From DASZVN01 sp035547055 (GTDB lineage Bacteria; Pseudomonadota; Alphaproteobacteria; Rhizobiales; Methylopilaceae), in assembly GCA_035547055.1 (NCBI GenBank), contig DASZVN010000146.1, positions 1 to 7,897 of the forward strand: a stretch of 7,897 bases of DNA. Reading direction: 5' to 3'. Shown here piece by piece: positions 1 to 7,697 of the stretch (its first letter is position 1; every line of letters begins with the position of its first letter). The position numbers and the translations under genes are program-made. Under the pieces are notes generated by a model, which ran no database searches, was not told where the DNA came from, and saw only the letters and a list, made by a program, of their open reading frames with translations.

Positions 1-1928
<1,928 letters not shown>

Positions 1929-2007
1929 TGCTGTCTCTCGTTTCGTTCGCTCGGCGCCACCCATGCCGCGTGCCGCAGCCGGGAGGCGAACAGGACCCGC
2001 AGTCCCG

Positions 2008-2036
2008 AAAAGGCGCCCGGATGCCGCCGAGGCGCC
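2008..2036 (-). terminator. Attenuator-like hairpin with short U tract upstream of rpoB
   Basis: On the minus strand GGCGCC (2036-2031) pairs with GGCGCC (2017-2012). Inside it CGG pairs with CCG across one bulged T, leaving a 6-base loop, and TTTT follows at 2011-2008. That is 9 bp of G:C stem plus a four-U tract, about 80 bases before the rpoB ATG. The short U tract suggests partial termination, which would lower rpoB expression relative to rplJL as in E. coli. The function is inferred. Confidence 0.45.
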
Positions 2037-2216
2037 GAAAACCGCGTGGGCGGGCGCTCCCTCAGGACGCGCGCCCCGCGGCTTCGATTGATGTGCGGAT
2101 CCCGGTGTAGATAGGCACCGAAATGCGGATTACCACCCCCCGGCGGGCATGTCACGCCCGACGTGGGCTCTGCGACCTTCCACGCGCCTCGCTCCCTCGC
2201 CAGTCGCCGGCGCTGG

Positions 2217-2236
2217 ACCTCTCCCCGCCGGGAGGG
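2217..2236. repeat. CTCTCCCC-type short palindrome (REP-like, tentative)
   Basis: CTCCC (2221-2225) and GGGAG (2230-2234) form a stem around a CGCC tetraloop, flanked by imperfect CCT/GGG extensions. Similar CCTCTCCCC...GGGAG palindromes are commonly scattered between genes in alphaproteobacteria. Membership of such a family is a recollection and has not been tested against this genome. Confidence 0.25.
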
Positions 2237-2296
2237 TGAAAGCGCTTCGACGCCCCGCCTCTCCTTGAGGAAGACGCCGAGTCCCGCAGAGCGGGC

Positions 2297-2331
2297 GATC
2301 CGGGCGAAGGCTTACGGCCCTCGCCCGGATC
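2297..2331 (-). other. Perfect 11-bp hairpin directly after rplL
   Basis: GATCCGGGCGA (2297-2307) is exactly complementary to TCGCCCGGATC (2321-2331). Inside it GGC/GCC adds 3 bp after one A/C mismatch, leaving a 5-base loop. It starts 6 bases beyond the rplL stop codon. No U tract follows on the minus strand, so it does not look like a simple intrinsic terminator. A processing site or 3'-end stabiliser for the rplJL message is more likely. A second small hairpin (2283-2295) follows immediately. Confidence 0.5.
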
Positions 2332-2337
2332 GGCGCC

Positions 2338-2712
2338 TTATTTCAGCTCGACGCCGGCGCCGGCCTTCTCGAGCTGGGCCTTGAGCTTGTCGGCCTCGTC
2401 CTTGGTCACGCCTTCCTTGACCGGCTTGGGCGCGCCCTCGACGAGGTCCTTGGCCTCCTTGAGGCCGAGGCCGGTGATGGCACGGACCTCCTTGATGACC
2501 TCGATCTTCTTCTCGCCGACCGAGGCCAGGACGACCGTGAACTCGGTCTTCTCCTCGGCGGCGGCGGCAGCCGCGCCGGCGGGGGCCGCGGCGACGGCGA
2601 CGGCCGCAGCAGCCGAGACGCCCCACTTCTCCTCGAGCATCTTGGCGAGGTCGGCGGCCTCGAGGACGGTCAGGTTGGACAGCTCGTCGACGAGCTTGGA
2701 CAGGTCTGCCAT
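2338..2712 (-). CDS. rplL: 50S ribosomal protein L7/L12
   Basis: Stalk protein, present in several dimers on L10, that recruits and stimulates translational GTPases such as EF-Tu and EF-G. It has 124 residues, the usual length. Residues 1-33 are the dimerisation/L10-binding domain (MADLSKLVDELSNLTVLEAA). Residues about 34-53 are an Ala-rich flexible hinge. The rest is the globular C-terminal domain with the conserved KKIEVIKEVRAITGLGLKEA and a VELK end. The ATG at 2712 is chosen because AAGGA lies 9 bases upstream and MADL is the family start; an in-frame ATG at 2745 has no such support and would add 11 unrelated residues. It lies 51 bases after rplJ, in the same operon. Confidence 0.98.
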   Translation of the reverse strand: MADLSKLVDELSNLTVLEAADLAKMLEEKWGVSAAAAVAVAAAPAGAAAAAAEEKTEFTVVLASVGEKKIEVIKEVRAITGLGLKEAKDLVEGAPKPVKEGVTKDEADKLKAQLEKAGAGVELK

Positions 2713-2763
2713 TTCAGTCGTTCCTTCGGTTCGAACCAATTGCATTGATTGGGAAAAACGGCC

Positions 2764-3282
2764 TCACGCGGCCTCGTCTCGCTTGGCATAGGCCCCGAAC
2801 ACCCGGGCCAGCTTGGCAGCCGGCGCGGTCTGGAGCTGCGCGATCTTGGTCGCCGGGGCCTGGATCAGGCCGATCAGCTTGGCGCGCAGTTCGTCGAGCG
2901 ACGGCAGCGAGGCGAGCGCCTTGACGCCGTCGGCATTCAGGGAGGTCGCGCCCATCGCGCCGCCGAGGATGACGAGCTGCTCGTTCCCCTTGGCGAAATC
3001 GACCACGACCTTCGGCGCCGTCACCGGATCCTGGCTGTAGAGCAGGACCGTCGGCCCCTTCAGCAGGGGACCGATATGGGCGACGCCGGTGCCTTCGAGA
3101 GCGAGCTGGGCGAGGCGGTTCTTCGCGACCTTGACCGCGCCGCCCGCCGCCCGCATCTGTCGGCGCAGGGCCGACATCTGGGCGACGGTCAGCCCGGCAT
3201 AATGGGCGACGACGACGACCCCGGCGTCCGTGAACACCTGGTTCAACGCCGCGACCGACTCGCGCTTCTCCGCACGATCCAC
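2764..3282 (-). CDS. rplJ: 50S ribosomal protein L10 (GTG start)
   Basis: Base of the ribosomal stalk: it binds 23S rRNA and carries L7/L12 dimers, and in many bacteria the L10-L12 complex represses its own mRNA. The 172-residue product starts (f)M-DRAEKRESVAALNQVF. It has the N-terminal rRNA-binding region with KVAKNRLAQLAL (residues 51-62) and a C-terminal helical tail (about 130-172) of the kind that holds L12. The GTG at 3282 is chosen because GGAG sits 7 bases upstream and DRAEKRE is the family start. An in-frame ATG at 3345 lies inside a leader hairpin and adds 21 non-homologous residues. The gene is separated from rplA by 530 bases of leader and promoter. L10-mediated feedback is likely but inferred. 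Confidence 0.97.
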   Translation of the reverse strand: MDRAEKRESVAALNQVFTDAGVVVVAHYAGLTVAQMSALRRQMRAAGGAVKVAKNRLAQLALEGTGVAHIGPLLKGPTVLLYSQDPVTAPKVVVDFAKGNEQLVILGGAMGATSLNADGVKALASLPSLDELRAKLIGLIQAPATKIAQLQTAPAAKLARVFGAYAKRDEAA

Positions 3283-3669
3283 GTGCTCTCTCCGGTTGGC
3301 GATGTGGCTGGTGCCCCATCGCCGGTTGCTTTCGCCGCCCCGCATGCGGAGCAGCGGCGAATGCCTGTCGCGATGGTTCGAACCGATCCGCAGCCGGGCA
3401 CGCCGGCTGGAAAAGGTCTTCCCCGTCTGTGCAGGCCCGTGCGGCTTAGGATCGCCCGGAGGCGGATCACCTGCAGTCTCGGACAGGATGCCCGGGCCGA
3501 GGCCCAGGCGGGGCTCTCATATCAGCAGCGCCAACGCGGCGCCACCGATTTTCGCGCCTTCCCTCTCGCGGGAATGCTCGTTCTGAAGCACGATGAGCCC
3601 GCGCTCAGGGGAACGGACAATCCGTTCTTGGCGCATGGAGGAGAAGGCGGTGGACCACACCGCGCTGAT

Positions 3670-3738
3670 CCTTCAGGCCGCAGAGGTGGCGTTAGCGCTT
3701 GCAACGCTAATCGCCACCCTTCTGCGGTAACCTGAAGG
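3670..3738 (-). other. 28-bp bulged hairpin in the rplJ leader
   Basis: Four perfectly complementary arm pairs are nested: CCTTCAGG (3670-3677) with 3731-3738; CCGCAGA (3678-3684) with 3721-3727; GGTGGCG (3685-3691) with 3712-3718; TTAGCG (3692-3697) with 3705-3710. The loop is 7 bases. The only interruptions are bulges of 3, 2 and 1 bases, all on the 5' side of the RNA. The 5' arm of the outermost pair is shared with a competing upstream hairpin. The dyad itself is read directly from the sequence. Its role in the leader RNA is inferred. Confidence 0.75.
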
Positions 3739-3787
3739 GGCCGGTCGCTCCTGTCCCCAAAGATCGGGGCGGCCGGTTCCCTTCAGG
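3731..3787 (-). other. Competing upstream hairpin at the 5' end of the rplJ leader
   Basis: CCTGAAGGG (3731-3739) is exactly complementary to CCCTTCAGG (3779-3787). Inside it CCGGTCG/CGGCCGG (3741-3747/3770-3776) pairs with one mismatch and CCCC/GGGG (3755-3758/3766-3769) closes a 7-base loop. Segment 3731-3738 is also the 5' arm of the 28-bp hairpin, so the two folds exclude each other. If transcription starts around 3781-3784, part of the first arm is absent from the RNA, which would weaken this fold. No U tract follows. Confidence 0.6.
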
Positions 3788-3812
3788 AATATAGGGCAAT
3801 GGAGGCCGGCGG

Positions 3813-3816
<4 letters not shown>
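3788..3816 (-). promoter_or_regulatory. Sigma-70-type promoter for rplJ-rplL
   Basis: On the minus strand GTGACC (-35, 3816-3811; TGAC core, 4 of 6 consensus bases) is separated by 17 bases from TATATT (-10, 3793-3788; 5 of 6). The -35 element overlaps the rplA TGA stop. This is where the E. coli L10 operon promoter also lies, between rplA and rplJ. The expected start site is about 3781-3784, giving a leader of about 500 bases. Confidence 0.6.
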
Positions 3817-4520
<704 letters not shown>

Positions 4521-4523
4521 CGC

Positions 4524-4952
4524 TCAGCCCTCCACCGCCAGGCCCATGGAACGGGCCGAGCCTTCGATCATGCGCATCGCCGCCTCGACCGACTCCGCGT
4601 TGAGATCCTTCATCTTGGCCTCGGCGATCTCGCGCACCTGGGCCTTGCTGACCTGGCCGACGACGCCGCGGCCGGGGGTGGTCGCGCCCTTCTCCAGCTT
4701 CGCCGCCTTCTTGAGGTAGTAGCTCACCGGCGGGCTCTTCATCTCGAACGAGAAGGAGCGGTCCTGGTAGGCGGTGATCACCACCGGGATCGGCATGCCC
4801 TTCTCCATCTGGGCGGTCTGGGCGTTGAACGCCTTGCAGAACTCCATGATGTTGAGGCCGCGCTGGCCGAGCGCCGGGCCGATCGGCGGCGACGGGTTGG
4901 CGGCGCCGGCGGGCACCTGCAGCTTGATATAGCCTGCGATCTTCTTTGCCAT
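4524..4952 (-). CDS. rplK: 50S ribosomal protein L11
   Basis: Binds the GTPase-associated centre of 23S rRNA with L10-L12. It is needed for factor-dependent steps and for RelA activation, and it is part of the thiostrepton site. It has 142 residues, the typical length. The N-terminal domain carries PPIGPALGQRGLNI at residues 22-35, including the P22-P23 pair linked to thiostrepton resistance when mutated. The rRNA-binding C-terminal domain starts near KSPPVSYYLKKAAKLEKGA (about 73) and contains GVVGQVSKAQVREIA. AGAGG lies 8 bases before the ATG. It is followed after 3 bases by rplA and preceded by nusG after 120 bases. Confidence 0.98.
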   Translation of the reverse strand: MAKKIAGYIKLQVPAGAANPSPPIGPALGQRGLNIMEFCKAFNAQTAQMEKGMPIPVVITAYQDRSFSFEMKSPPVSYYLKKAAKLEKGATTPGRGVVGQVSKAQVREIAEAKMKDLNAESVEAAMRMIEGSARSMGLAVEG

Positions 4953-5072
4953 GTCACTTTCCTCTGCGGCCGCGATGCGGCCTCTTCAGGGATGCGTGGT
5001 CCGGCTCGGACGGTTGGCGGCCGCCCTCCCCTCCCGCGCACTTCGCCGGCGGCCGAAGCCGACGGCATGCGG
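4953..5072 (-). promoter_or_regulatory. nusG-rplK spacer with small dyads (possible L11-operon leader)
   Basis: 120 bases without a gene. It holds GGCCGC-GAT-GCGGCC (4968-4982, 6-bp stem), GTCCG-GCT-CGGAC (4999-5011, 5-bp stem) and the 10-bp palindrome GGCGGCCGCC (5016-5025). In E. coli a promoter and the L1-repressor site precede rplK. I see no clear -10/-35 pair here and cannot identify an L1-binding fold, so continuation of the secE-nusG transcript is the simpler reading. Confidence 0.3.
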
Positions 5073-5603
5073 TCAGGCCTTCTCGACCTGCCCGTATTCG
5101 AGCTCCACCGGGGTGGCGCGGCCGAAGATCGACACCGCGACCTTGAGCCGGGCGCGACCCTCGTCGACCTCTTCGACCGTTCCGTTGAAGGAGGCGAACG
5201 GGCCGTCGGACACTCGCACCTGCTCGCCGACCTCGAAGCTGACCGAGGGCTTCGGCCGCTCGATGCCTTCCTGGACCTGGCGCAGGATGCGCTGCGCCTC
5301 CGAATCCGGGATCGGCACCGGCTTGTTGTCGGCGCCGAGGAAGCCGGTGACCTTGGGGGTGTTGCGGATGAGGTGATAGGCCTCGTCCGTCATGTCCATC
5401 CGCACCAGCACGTAGCCGGGGAAGAACTTCCGCTCGGCATCGACCTTGCGGCCGCGGCGGACCTCCACGACCTTCTCGGTCGGGACCATGATCTCCTCGA
5501 ACAGGTCGCCGAGGCCGCTCTGCTCCGCCTTCTCGCGGATCGCATCGGCGACCTTGCGCTCGAAGTTCGAATAGGCGTGGACGATGTACCAGCGCTTGGC
5601 CAT
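5073..5603 (-). CDS. nusG: Transcription termination/antitermination factor NusG
   Basis: General elongation factor that binds the RNA polymerase clamp, stimulates Rho termination or antitermination, and links polymerase to ribosomal S10. It has 176 residues. The NGN domain (about 4-110) starts RWYIVHAYSNFE and includes RKFFPGYVLVRM. The KOW domain (about 125-162) contains VRVSDGPFASFNGTVEEVDE and SIFGRATPVELEYGQVEKA; F160 matches E. coli F165, a residue at the Rho/S10 contact. GGAG lies 10 bases before the ATG, in the 15-base gap after secE. All conserved features are present and no insert is seen. Confidence 0.98.
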   Translation of the reverse strand: MAKRWYIVHAYSNFERKVADAIREKAEQSGLGDLFEEIMVPTEKVVEVRRGRKVDAERKFFPGYVLVRMDMTDEAYHLIRNTPKVTGFLGADNKPVPIPDSEAQRILRQVQEGIERPKPSVSFEVGEQVRVSDGPFASFNGTVEEVDEGRARLKVAVSIFGRATPVELEYGQVEKA

Positions 5604-5618
5604 TTGCCGCGTTCTCCG

Positions 5619-5816
5619 TCAGGCGCCGAGGCCGAGCAGGTAGCCGACGCCGACCCGCAACACCAGATCGACGACAAAGAAGAAGAGCGTCGCCAGGATG
5701 ACGAACACGAACACCATGGCCGTCGTCACCAGCGTCTCGCGACGCGTCGGCCAGGTGACCTTGCCGGCTTCGGCGCGCACCTCCTGGAAGAACTGGAACG
5801 GACTCGTCTTGGCCAT
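5619..5816 (-). CDS. secE: Preprotein translocase subunit SecE
   Basis: Essential small subunit that clamps SecY in the inner-membrane SecYEG channel. It has 65 residues, the short single-span form usual outside enteric bacteria. An amphipathic N-terminal helix carries the conserved KVTWPTRRET (residues 19-28), then a single membrane segment (about 30-52) and a short tail. The ATG at 5816 is preferred because MAKTSPFQFFQEVRAE is a family-like start; the frame stays open upstream through the tRNA trailer but that part is not SecE-like. The Shine-Dalgarno is weak. It lies between trnW and nusG, the standard order. Confidence 0.95.
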   Translation of the reverse strand: MAKTSPFQFFQEVRAEAGKVTWPTRRETLVTTAMVFVFVILATLFFFVVDLVLRVGVGYLLGLGA

Positions 5817-5914
5817 CGTACCCACGTCACGAGCGGCCGCCGGCAGGTCGCCGCGCGTCCGCTCCAAAGTCAGTCGGCGCCACGCGCGCCTGGCGTTCCG
5901 GGCTGGTGCCCGTG

Positions 5915-5936
5915 CTCCTGCCGAAACTGGCAGGAG
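5915..5936 (-). other. Trailer hairpin that can capture the tRNA-Trp 3' end
   Basis: On the minus strand the tRNA 3' end CTCCTGCC (5936-5929) is followed after 6 bases by GGCAGGAG (5922-5915), its exact complement. The trailer therefore repeats the AGGAG of the tRNA 5' acceptor strand and could compete for the same 3' bases before processing. A further 5-bp hairpin with a 4-base loop (5899-5912) follows. The pairing is read directly; a role in maturation is inferred. Confidence 0.45.
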
Positions 5937-6004
5937 TGGAGGGACTCGAACCCCCAACCCCCGGTTTTGGAGACCGGTGCTCTAACCAGTTGAGCTACAC
6001 TCCT
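5928..6004 (-). tRNA. trnW: tRNA-Trp (anticodon CCA), with encoded 3' CCA
   Basis: A 77-base cloverleaf reads cleanly on the minus strand. The acceptor AGGAGTG pairs with CACTCCT, with discriminator G and an encoded CCA (5930-5928). The D stem is GCTC/GAGC with a GG-containing loop. The anticodon stem is CCGGT/ACCGG with loop CTCCAAA and anticodon CCA at 5970-5968. The variable loop has 5 bases, and the T stem GGGGG/CCCTC (one G:U) carries loop TTCGAGT. CCA reads UGG, so this is tRNA-Trp. It sits upstream of secE as in most bacteria, but its usual upstream neighbour tuf is displaced by the MFS gene. Confidence 0.97.
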
Positions 6005-6020
6005 AGGGCTTCGAGGCCGC

Positions 6021-6049
6021 TAGATAGCCAATGCCGCCGGCCGGCGCAA
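6021..6049 (-). promoter_or_regulatory. Putative promoter of trnW-secE-nusG
   Basis: On the minus strand TTGCGC (6049-6044) is separated by 17 bases from TATCTA (6026-6021), inside GCTATCTA, which resembles alphaproteobacterial -10 elements of the GCTANAWC kind. It ends 16 bases before the tRNA 5' end, a typical distance for a tRNA promoter with a short leader. Because the gene upstream runs the other way, an independent promoter is expected here. The rest of the 6005-6261 spacer holds one dyad (6085-6110) and no gene. Confidence 0.5.
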
Positions 6050-6084
6050 TGCTGGCTGCGGGTCGCGCGGCCTCGACCTTGCGT

Positions 6085-6110
6085 CATATCCGGGACGAGT
6101 CTCTGATATG
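6085..6110. promoter_or_regulatory. Operator-like dyad between trnW and the exporter gene
   Basis: CATATC (6085-6090) and GATATG (6105-6110) are exact inverted repeats with centres 20 bp apart. Allowing one bulged T, the flanking CG bases extend the symmetry. It lies in the divergent spacer, 152 bases before the exporter start. The half-site spacing would suit a dimeric regulator, but no regulator gene is in view and a 6-bp dyad can arise by chance. Confidence 0.25.
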
Positions 6111-6261
6111 CGTTCCACCAGATTGGCGGCGCGCGGAAAGCGGGAATAGCCTGTCGGCGCTGCCGGAGCCGTCCGGGCAAGCGGGCGTCTCTTCCCTCCC
6201 TGCAGCCGCAGCAGCAAGGGGCCGTCCGACATCGGCGCGGCCGCAATCCCATGGCGTCCGC

Positions 6262-7686
6262 GTGAACGAGAGCATTCATCCCACACAAGTCGGAAGGCTG
6301 TCGGAGCACACGGACGGGAGCCCGCCGGTTCGCCGCGTCCTCGTCTTCTCCATCGTCGCGCTCGCACTGGTCATGTCGACGGTCGATTCGACCATCGTCG
6401 CGACGGCCCTGCACGCCATGGAACTGGGGCTCCACACCTCGATCAACTGGGCCGGGTGGACGCTGACGGCCTATTCCTTCGGGCTGGTCCTGATGCTGCC
6501 GGTCGGCGGCAAGCTCAGCGAGCGCTACGGCCGCCGCACCGTGTTCCTGGGCTCGGTCGCCGTCTTCACGGCCGCGTCGCTGGGATGCGCGCTCGCCGAC
6601 AACATCTATGTGCTGATCGCCTTGCGCGCGATTCAGGCGGGCGGTGGAGCCGGATTGACGCCCTCGGCGACCGGCATCGTCGTCGACCATTTCGGAAAGG
6701 AGCGCGATCGCGCGCTCGGCCTGTTCGGAAGCCTCTTTTCCGTCGGCGGGATGATCGGGCCGATCTTCGGCGGGCTGTTCGTGGCGTACTGGTCGTGGCG
6801 GGGCGTGTTCTTCGTCAACGTCCCCCTCGGCCTGGCCGCCGTCGCGCTGGCATGGCGCTACATCCCGAAGGATCGGCCCGCGACGCGCGCGCCCCGGCAG
6901 AAAGTGGACGCCAGCGGGATGGCATTGCTCGGCGCCGGCCTGCTCGCCGGAATGCTGGCGGCGGCCTATCTCGGCGAAGGAAACGCGCAGCCGCTGTCGC
7001 CGGCCTTCGTGGTGCCGCTGGTCGTCGGGATTGTCGCGCTGTGGCTGTTCCTCCGCCACAGCAGCCGGGCGGCGCATCCATTCATCGCGCCACGCATGAT
7101 CCATGGGCCGGGCTTCGGCCCGGTGAACCTGCTCAACGCGATGTACGGCGGCATCGCCGCCGGCCTGATGGCGCTGGTGCCGCTATACGCCACCAACCGC
7201 TACGGGATCGACGCGCTCGGCGCGGCCACGCTGCTCGCCGCCCAGGGAATCGCCGCGATCGTCGTGTCGATCGCCGCCACCCTGGTGCTGCGGCGCACGG
7301 GCTATCGGCTCCCGCTTTACGTCGGAAACACCATCATCGCGGCCGGGCTGGCGCTGCTTGCCTTCAGCCCGGTCGCGGGCATCTCGCCTTACGTCTGGCT
7401 CGCCGGGGCGGCCTTCCTGGTCGGCACCGGGAGCGGAGTGGTCAACCCGGCCAGCCGCAACGCCGGCATCCAGCTAGAGCCGGAGCATTCCTCGACCCTC
7501 GCCGCCTTGCGGTCGATGAGCCGGCAGATCGGGTCGATCGTCGCCGTCTCGATCGCGACGGCGGTCATCGCCAGTGCCGGCGATCCGGGCCTGACCCAGG
7601 CCTGGGTCTATGTCGCGGCGGCCCTGCTCGTCGTCGCCAGCCTTGCCGTCGTCACCCGCATCCCCGAGCATCGCGGCGCGTGGTGA
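6262..7686 (+). CDS. MFS transporter, DHA2 (EmrB/QacA-like, 14-helix) drug:H+ antiporter type
   Basis: Inner-membrane exporter, presumably proton-driven. The substrate cannot be told. From the GTG at 6262 it has 474 residues, normal for 14-helix DHA2 members. TM1 carries MSTVDSTIVATAL (residues 38-50, the D-TIV motif). Motif A GGKLSERYGRR is at 82-92, motif B RAIQAGGGAG at 122-131, and motif C GGMIGPIFGG at 162-171, followed by the family motif WRGVFFVNVPLG (179-190). Late in the protein VNPASRNAGIQLE and RQIGSIVAVSIATAV are typical of EmrB. GTG is chosen because in-frame ATGs at 6031 and 6049 overlap the trnW promoter and would add about 70 non-homologous residues. No good Shine-Dalgarno precedes the GTG, so the start is uncertain. 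It is the only plus-strand gene here, divergent from trnW and convergent with tuf. Confidence 0.88.
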   Translation: MNESIHPTQVGRLSEHTDGSPPVRRVLVFSIVALALVMSTVDSTIVATALHAMELGLHTSINWAGWTLTAYSFGLVLMLPVGGKLSERYGRRTVFLGSVAVFTAASLGCALADNIYVLIALRAIQAGGGAGLTPSATGIVVDHFGKERDRALGLFGSLFSVGGMIGPIFGGLFVAYWSWRGVFFVNVPLGLAAVALAWRYIPKDRPATRAPRQKVDASGMALLGAGLLAGMLAAAYLGEGNAQPLSPAFVVPLVVGIVALWLFLRHSSRAAHPFIAPRMIHGPGFGPVNLLNAMYGGIAAGLMALVPLYATNRYGIDALGAATLLAAQGIAAIVVSIAATLVLRRTGYRLPLYVGNTIIAAGLALLAFSPVAGISPYVWLAGAAFLVGTGSGVVNPASRNAGIQLEPEHSSTLAALRSMSRQIGSIVAVSIATAVIASAGDPGLTQAWVYVAAALLVVASLAVVTRIPEHRGAW

Positions 7687-7697
7687 ACCTCGCGAGC

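Larger units (their letters stand above)
1929..2337 (-). other. rplL-rpoB intergenic spacer, 409 bases
   Basis: No convincing gene is seen here; open frames crossing it have no ribosome-binding site and low-complexity Arg/Pro/Ala composition. Reading toward rpoB it holds a perfect 11-bp hairpin (2297-2331), a small 5-bp hairpin (2283-2295, arms CCCGC/GCGGG), a CTCTCCCC-type palindrome (about 2217-2236), two weak dyads (CGGGC/GCCCG at 2144-2160 and CGGTG/CACCG at 2103-2120), and a hairpin followed by TTTT (2008-2036). In E. coli the equivalent spacer holds the rplL-rpoB attenuator and an RNase III site. The same role here is inferred from position and structure. No sigma-70 promoter stood out. 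Confidence 0.6.
3283..3787 (-). promoter_or_regulatory. Long structured 5' leader of the rplJ-rplL operon
   Basis: About 500 bases between the predicted rplJ promoter and the rplJ start, dense in hairpins on the minus strand. From 5' to 3' they are: a 9-bp hairpin (3731-3787), competing with a 28-bp bulged hairpin (3670-3738); a 7-bp stem with a 3-base loop (3611-3627, GAACGGA/TCCGTTC); a 5-bp dyad (3594-3607); an 8-bp stem with a CTCG loop (3490-3509); a 6-bp closing stem TGCAGG/CCTGCA (3430-3475) with an inner hairpin; a 7-bp stem (3391-3409, CAGCCGG/CCGGCTG); the palindrome GGTTCGAACC (3375-3384); and an 8-bp stem (3331-3361, TTCGCCGC/GCGGCGAA) with an inner CCGC-AT-GCGG. L10 leaders that bind L10-L12 are known from several phyla. 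I could not match a specific L10-binding fold here, so that assignment is by position. A 47-codon open frame (3517-3660) is treated in the findings. Confidence 0.6.

Noticed and set aside
2163..2384. A 73-codon plus-strand frame in the rplL-rpoB spacer
   Set aside because: Arg/Ser/Pro-rich composition, no ribosome-binding site, and it runs into the antisense of rplL.
3522..3704. A 60-codon minus-strand frame in the rplJ leader
   Set aside because: Its Pro/Ser/Arg/Cys-rich sequence has no convincing ribosome-binding site and overlaps the better-supported 47-codon frame and the long hairpin.
5995..7104. A 369-codon open frame on the minus strand opposite the exporter
   Set aside because: The plus strand encodes a clear MFS protein with motifs A, B and C. 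The antisense frame is Arg/Gln/Asp-rich without family features and ends in the trnW promoter/tRNA region.
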